This document shows, piece by piece, positions 59,646 to 64,000 of a stretch of 64,000 nucleotides of DNA (position 1 is its first letter; every line of letters starts with the position of its first letter). A model generated the notes under the pieces. That model saw only the letters and a list, made by a program, of their open reading frames with translations, did not search any database and was not told the origin of the DNA. This DNA comes from AC-32 sp963717475 (lineage in GTDB: Bacteria; Actinomycetota; Thermoleophilia; Gaiellales; Gaiellaceae): positions 1,240,001 to 1,304,000 of the forward strand of contig OY970337.1 of NCBI GenBank assembly GCA_963717475.1, given 5' to 3'. The translations under genes and the position numbers were made by a program.

Positions 59646-61592
59646 CTAGGCCGGCGCCGGCTGCTGCTCTTTGAGGTAGCGGATCAGCCCGCCCGCGACG
59701 ACGATCTCGCGCTCGCGCGGGAGCAGGTCGTGCGTGAGGGCGATCGTGCCGGCGCCTTCGATCTCGGTCTCGAGCTCGTCCGCGCCGTGCGCGATCGCGT
59801 GCAGGCCTGAGATCCGCCAGGTCTGGCCGAGCTCGGCCTTGTCGTAGTCCGACTCCTCCTGGAAGAGCAGCGGGACGACCCCCTGCGCGATCAGGTTGCG
59901 CCGGTGGATGCGCGCGAAGCTCTTCGCGATCACCGCGCGGACGCCGAGCTGGGCGGGCGCGAGCGCGGCATGCTCGCGGCTCGAGCCCTGGCCGTAGTTG
60001 TCGCCGGCGACGATGAAGCCTCCGCCCCACTCGTGCGCGCGCCGGGGGAACTCCTTGTCGCGGTGCTGGAAGGTGAACTCGGCGATCGCGGGGACATTCG
60101 AGCGGTAGGCCATCACGGTGGCGCCGTCGGGCGAGAGGTCGCCGGTGGAGATGTCGTCCGGGGCGACGATCAGGACGCGCAGCGCCAGCTCGTCCGGCAG
60201 CGCCTTCTGCTCGGGCGGCGGCTTGATGTTCGGGCCGCGCGGGATCTGGATCGAGTGCGCCTCCTCGGCGGGCACTGGCTCGAGGATGTGGCGCTGGACG
60301 ACCTCGGGGCGCGCGGCCGGGCGCTCCGGGAGCTCAGGCGGCGCGAGCTCGCGCGGGTCCGAGATCACGCCGGTCAGCATCGAGGCGGCGGCGACCGCCG
60401 GCGAGCAGAGGTAGACCTGGTCGTCCGCGGTGCCGCTGCGGCCCGGGAAGTTGCGGTTGAAGGTCCGCAGCGAGTTCGAGCCGGACGGTGGCGCCTGGCC
60501 CATGCCGACGCACGGCCCGCAGGCCGGCTCGAGCATGCGCACACCCGCCATCAGCAGCTCGACGTAGGTGCCCGAGCGCGTGATCTGGTCGAGGATCTGG
60601 CGCGAGCCGGGCGTCGCGGTCGCGGAGACGAGCTTCTCGGAGATCTCTCCGCCGCGGAGCACGGCGCCGCAGAGCGCGAGATCCTCGTACGACGAGTTGA
60701 CGGACGAGCCGATGCAGACCTGCGTGAGCTCGGTGCCGACGAGCTCGTCGACTGCCACAACGTTTCCCGGCGACGACGGCTTCGCCACCAGCGGGACGAG
60801 CTGGGCGAGGTCGATGTGCTCCTCCTCGTCGAAGTCTCCGGTACCGCCGGTCTCGAGCGCGACGAAGTCCTGCTCCCGCTGCTGCTCGACGAGCCACGTG
60901 CGCGTCTCGTCGTCAGCCGGGAAGACCGCGCCGGTCGCGCCGAGCTCGGCGATCATGTTGGCGATCGTCCCGCGCTCGCTGTAGCTGAGCGTCGACACGC
61001 CGGGCCCCGTGAACTCGAAGATCGCACCGCGGCCGCCCCGCACGCCGCGCCGCCGGAGCAGCTCGAGGATCACGTCCTTCGCCTGGATCCACGGCCGCTG
61101 CAGCTCGTTCTCGAGGAAGACGCCGACGACCTTCGGGCACGGCAGCTCGAACGGATGTCCCGCCATGCAGACGGCGACGTCGAGCCCGCCCGCGCCGATC
61201 GCGATCATCCCGCAGGACCCCGACATGGTCGTGTGGCTGTCGGCGCCGACGAGCGTCTTCCCTGGCACCGCGAAGCGCTCGCAGTGGACGTAGTGGCAGA
61301 TCCCGTTGCCCGGCCGCGAGAACCAGAGCCCGTAGCGGGCGGCCATCGCCTGCAGGAACCGGTGGTCGTCCGGGTTCTTGAAGTCGATCTGGAGGATGTT
61401 GTGGTCGACGTAGACGACCGCCGTCTCCACCTGAACGCGGTCGGGGCCAAAGAGCTCGAACTGCATGCAGGCCATCGTCCCGGTCGCGTCCTGCGCGAGC
61501 GTCTGGTCGACGCGGAGCGCGATCTCGCGGCCCGGAATCAGCTCGCCGCGCTCGAGGTGCTCTTCGAGGATCGCGCGGGCGAGGGAGGCCAT
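59646..61592 (-). CDS. Aconitate hydratase
   Basis: A 648-residue [4Fe-4S] enzyme of the mitochondrial-type, shorter class of aconitases. Features: LVGADSHTTMSGSCGMIAIG, cluster ligands in QVCIGSS and ACGPCVGMGQ, FNRNFPGRSGTADDQVYL, ISTGDLSPDG, VAGDNYGQGSSREHAALAP (swivel domain Arg/Ser). It interconverts citrate and isocitrate in the TCA cycle. ATG 61592 with MASLARAILEEHL is the family N-terminus. Monocistronic between rmuC (convergent) and a repeat-containing gap. Confidence 0.94.
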   Translation of the reverse strand: MASLARAILEEHLERGELIPGREIALRVDQTLAQDATGTMACMQFELFGPDRVQVETAVVYVDHNILQIDFKNPDDHRFLQAMAARYGLWFSRPGNGICHYVHCERFAVPGKTLVGADSHTTMSGSCGMIAIGAGGLDVAVCMAGHPFELPCPKVVGVFLENELQRPWIQAKDVILELLRRRGVRGGRGAIFEFTGPGVSTLSYSERGTIANMIAELGATGAVFPADDETRTWLVEQQREQDFVALETGGTGDFDEEEHIDLAQLVPLVAKPSSPGNVVAVDELVGTELTQVCIGSSVNSSYEDLALCGAVLRGGEISEKLVSATATPGSRQILDQITRSGTYVELLMAGVRMLEPACGPCVGMGQAPPSGSNSLRTFNRNFPGRSGTADDQVYLCSPAVAAASMLTGVISDPRELAPPELPERPAARPEVVQRHILEPVPAEEAHSIQIPRGPNIKPPPEQKALPDELALRVLIVAPDDISTGDLSPDGATVMAYRSNVPAIAEFTFQHRDKEFPRRAHEWGGGFIVAGDNYGQGSSREHAALAPAQLGVRAVIAKSFARIHRRNLIAQGVVPLLFQEESDYDKAELGQTWRISGLHAIAHGADELETEIEGAGTIALTHDLLPREREIVVAGGLIRYLKEQQPAPA

Positions 61593-61628
61593 CGCCTCCA
61601 GTATTCCTGAAGCGTTGCACTTCGTTCA

Positions 61629-61727
61629 CGGTGCCAGGCACCGCTACAAAACGCGCCCAAACGTTCCACAGCCCCTGCTCAATGCAGGGCTTGTGACGCT
61701 TCCGTCACGGTGCCAGGCACCGTGACG
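61629..61727. repeat. Two GGTGCC-A-GGCACC palindromes with a central hairpin
   Basis: CGGTGCCAGGCACCG occurs at 61629-61643 and again at 61708-61722, where the symmetry extends to 12-base arms (61703-61727). CCCTGC-TCAAT-GCAGGG lies between them. A related GGTGTC-C-GACACC lies at 43368. Likely dispersed intergenic palindromes. Confidence 0.55.
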
Positions 61728-61729
61728 AA

Positions 61730-62866
61730 TCAGTAACGCAGGAGCGCGCCGATGCCTTCGACCGGCTCGAGGTCTTGCCGGGCGCTCAGCGTGCAGACCG
61801 TGCCGCCGTGCGCGAGCGTCTGGTGGACGGCGAGGTCGAGGCCGTTCTGCCGCTCCTCGAGCTGCGTGCCGTCGAGTGCGCATGACCCACCCTCGGCGGA
61901 GGCACGCCCGCAGGACGGGCACTCCCACGCCGGGCGGTCGGCCCCTTCCTGGACGAGCAGCAGCTCGACGCGCCCGTCGGAGGCCGACTCGAGCGTCTTC
62001 TCCCAGCCGGATGCCGCCCGTCCGTCGCGGCCGGCCTCCTCTTGCCAGCGCTCCGCCGCGACTCCTTCCTCCCGCGCGTGCCACTCGTCCACGAGCGGCT
62101 TCACCGTCTCGAGCAGCTCGCTCGCGCCCGCGTGCGCCTCGGCCGACGTCCAGCCGATCACGGCGCCGCTGACATCGTTCGAGAGCGTGTCCTCGAGCGC
62201 CGATCGCGTCTCCTCCGAGGACACGATCACGACTCCGGTTCCACGCCGCCGCCGGATCTGCCGCTCGAGCTCCTCGGCGACTCCGCGCAGGTGGTCCTCG
62301 ACCAGCTTCTCGATGTGCCGCTGGTAGCGCGCCTGCGACCACCCGCCCTGATCGTGCCGCCCCGGCTGCTCGTCGAATTGCTCGTGAACCTCCTCGAGCC
62401 GGCCGTCCGAGAGCCGGTAGACGTCGCCGCGCTCACGGCCGACGTACGCGACGAGCACGCCCTCGCCGCGGCGGACGAGCGGAACGAGCGGCGCGAGGTA
62501 GAACGTCTTGCCCACCTTGACGACGTCCGGGACGCGCTCGCTGAGGGGCCACGCCTGCCAGACGCCGTCGAGGCCCGCGGAGAAGACGGCGAACCCGTGC
62601 GCCCCCTCGCGGCTGAACTCCGAGTCGAAGAACGTGCGCAGCCGTTCGAGATCGGCGCGGAGGCCCTCCTTCTGGTCGTGGCTCAGCTCTCCCCGTCCGG
62701 CGGCCTTCTCGATCGCGTCCAGATGAGCGTTGATGCGCGAGTCGACTGCGGCGGGCGTCGGCGAGACGCTCGGGTCGAGGTCGAGGTAGAGGCTGATCGC
62801 GCAGCCGCTCCCCGACCTGAGCGTCGCAAGGTCGCGCAGTGCTTCCCAGGTCACGGTCACCGCCAT
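61730..62866 (-). CDS. baeRF family eRF1-like protein (putative peptide release/ribosome rescue factor)
   Basis: 378 residues. The N-terminal part has SISLYLDLD-like CAISLYLDLDPSVSP, a middle domain with GVLVAYVGRERGDVYRLSDG and the loop DQGGWSQARYQRHIEKLVED, which in baeRF proteins takes the place of the release-factor GGQ loop. An L7Ae-like part (GTGVVIVSSEE) and a C-terminal zinc ribbon (ECPSCGRASAEGGSC) follow. Homologues of eukaryotic eRF1/Vms1 in bacteria are proposed to act on stalled ribosomes or peptidyl-tRNA. The start overlaps the MFS gene's end by ten bases, so they are co-transcribed. Confidence 0.8.
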   Translation of the reverse strand: MAVTVTWEALRDLATLRSGSGCAISLYLDLDPSVSPTPAAVDSRINAHLDAIEKAAGRGELSHDQKEGLRADLERLRTFFDSEFSREGAHGFAVFSAGLDGVWQAWPLSERVPDVVKVGKTFYLAPLVPLVRRGEGVLVAYVGRERGDVYRLSDGRLEEVHEQFDEQPGRHDQGGWSQARYQRHIEKLVEDHLRGVAEELERQIRRRRGTGVVIVSSEETRSALEDTLSNDVSGAVIGWTSAEAHAGASELLETVKPLVDEWHAREEGVAAERWQEEAGRDGRAASGWEKTLESASDGRVELLLVQEGADRPAWECPSCGRASAEGGSCALDGTQLEERQNGLDLAVHQTLAHGGTVCTLSARQDLEPVEGIGALLRY

Positions 62867-64000
62867 TGCCTTGCCTCCCCCCCTTGCCGAACCGGGGCGA
62901 TTTTACGCCTCGCGGCCTCGGGCTCTGCCGTGCGCGCCCGGCGCGCCGGAACTGCCAGCCCGGCAAGGAACGCGACGACGAGCGCGACCGCGGAGGCTGC
63001 GAAGGCGATCGTGAACCCCCGCTCGGTGGCCTCTCCGTTCGTCGCCGTGGCGGCCACGATCTCGGCCGCAACCGTGCTGCCGATCGCCCCGCCGATCGTG
63101 CGCACGATCGTGTTCATCCCGGTCGCGACGCCCGTCTGCTCGGCCGGCACCGCCTCGACGATCAGGTTCGCCATGGAGGCGAACGCGAACCCGATCCCGA
63201 TGCCCATCACCGCCATCGCGAGGTAGATCTGCCAGTGCGACTCGTGGGCGACGGCCAGGATGAGGAATCCCGCAGCGGAGACGAGCGAGCCGATGAGCAG
63301 CGGGACCTTCGAGCCGACCGTGCTCGAGAGGCGGCCCGAGATCGGCCCCGCGACGAGCATGCCCAGGGTCGCGGGGACCAGGAACAGGCCTGCCTGGGTG
63401 ACGCTCGCCGCGAAGCCGAAGCCGGCAGCCCTCGGCTGCTCGACGAACTGCGGCACGAGGATGAATGACGAGTACATGCCGAAGCCGAACAGCAGGGCGG
63501 CCAGGTTCGTCGTCCAGACGCCGCGCAGGCGCATCATGTGCATGTCCACGACTGGCGCTCGGCTTCGCGACTCCCACCAGATCCAGACCGGAATCAGCAC
63601 CGCCGTCGCCGCGAGGAGCCCGAGCGTCCTGCCGGAGGTCCAGCCCCAGGCCGAACCCTCGCTGATCGCGACGAGCAGCGTAACCAGCCACCCGCCGAGC
63701 AGGATCGCGCCGACCGGGTCGATCCGCCCCCGAGCCCGCACGGGCGACTCGGGCACGAACACGATGATCCCGGCCAACGCGATCAGCACTGCGATCAGTG
63801 GGAACCAGAAGAGCCAGTGATACGTGAAGTGCGCGAGGATCGGGCCCGCGAGAACGATCCCGAGGCCGCCGCCGATCCCGAGGATCGCGGAGATCAGCGC
63901 GATCCCGTGCGGCACGCGCTCCGGCGGAAACTCGTCCCGGATGATCCCGAACGCGAGCGGGAAGATCGCGCCGCCTGCGCCCTGGATGACGCGCGCCACG
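62857..64000 (-). CDS. MFS transporter, DHA2-like, partial (N-terminus beyond window)
   Basis: The frame is open to the window edge; 381 residues are visible and the first helices are missing. RVIQGAGGAIFPLAFGIIRDEF (after helix 4) and GIGGGLGIVLAGPILAHFTYHW (motif C) place it in the drug:H+ antiporter 2 family. Further helices include LGLLAATAVLIPVWIWWESR and AVMGIGIGFAFASMANLIVEA. The C-terminal tail is basic. It precedes and overlaps the baeRF gene. Substrate unknown. Confidence 0.88.
   Translation of the reverse strand, partial: VARVIQGAGGAIFPLAFGIIRDEFPPERVPHGIALISAILGIGGGLGIVLAGPILAHFTYHWLFWFPLIAVLIALAGIIVFVPESPVRARGRIDPVGAILLGGWLVTLLVAISEGSAWGWTSGRTLGLLAATAVLIPVWIWWESRSRAPVVDMHMMRLRGVWTTNLAALLFGFGMYSSFILVPQFVEQPRAAGFGFAASVTQAGLFLVPATLGMLVAGPISGRLSSTVGSKVPLLIGSLVSAAGFLILAVAHESHWQIYLAMAVMGIGIGFAFASMANLIVEAVPAEQTGVATGMNTIVRTIGGAIGSTVAAEIVAATATNGEATERGFTIAFAASAVALVVAFLAGLAVPARRARTAEPEAARRKIAPVRQGGEARQWR

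Overview
The window is very GC-rich chromosomal DNA with short intergenic gaps, ATGA/GTGA overlaps between co-directional genes, and -10 hexamers lying only 5-10 bases before start codons (leaderless mRNA style). Gene content (DHA2-type MFS and MMPL transporters, LuxR-AAA regulators, cyclase fusions, a baeRF eRF1-like protein, DUF4242, an actinobacterial-style trpL attenuator) points to a high-GC actinomycetote. Class Thermoleophilia (Gaiellales/Solirubrobacterales-like) is my best guess, by inference and not by a marker gene. About a dozen genes, including trpG and trpB, are broken by single-base frame changes at GC-rich spots. The pattern looks like consensus error in a draft or metagenomic sequence, so I annotate these as genes and give the approximate break points.

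Layout. 1-16.5 kb: a membrane-anchored protein cut by the window edge; methylmalonyl-CoA mutase large subunit; a convergent histidine kinase/response regulator pair; a large collagen-like protein with a small partner; an acyl-CoA dehydrogenase + cobalamin adenosyltransferase pair facing a Rieske oxygenase + lipoprotein pair; an HD-GYP response regulator; 3-hydroxyacyl-CoA dehydrogenase; an HTH/nucleotidyltransferase (toxin-antitoxin-like) pair; thiolase; M42 peptidase. The acyl-CoA genes together suggest fatty or branched-chain acid degradation feeding a B12-dependent mutase.

16.5-24.7 kb: a complete tryptophan operon under a leader-peptide attenuator (Trp-Ala-Trp-Ser-Trp), in the order trpL-E-G-D-[element 1]-CF fusion-B-acetamidase-[element 2]-methyltransferase-A-NYN nuclease. 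The two bracketed elements are near-identical ~70-base units. Each encodes an Arg-rich peptide of 23-24 residues and carries a hairpin followed directly by the ribosome-binding site of the next gene. This is the most unusual feature I found.

25-43 kb: polyprenyl-phosphate glycosyltransferase/GtrA, a cupredoxin lipoprotein, 1-Cys peroxiredoxin, a class I amidotransferase-like hydrolase, a GT-C membrane glycosyltransferase, a large secreted protein, an M24 peptidase, DUF1361, a molybdate regulator + modABC operon, a phytoene-dehydrogenase-like oxidoreductase and two class III cyclase fusions (TPR and alpha/beta-hydrolase).

43-54.5 kb: an accessory region organised around an initiator tRNA gene. 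A perfect 47-bp repeat of the tRNA 3' half lies 4.9 kb from the intact gene, a decayed third copy lies 4.6 kb on the other side, and a tRNA-Thr 3' fragment is also present. Between them lie a DUF4242-micropeptide-PD40 operon, a LuxR-AAA regulator and a MarR/MFS/MMPL efflux cluster. A lone TIR-like (Cap12-type) effector sits just outside. No integrase is visible.

54.5-64 kb: Ppx/GppA phosphatase, CBS protein, glutamate dehydrogenase, tRNA-Leu, a CsbD-like stress protein behind a promoter-terminator unit, RmuC, aconitase, a baeRF protein and an MFS transporter cut by the window end.
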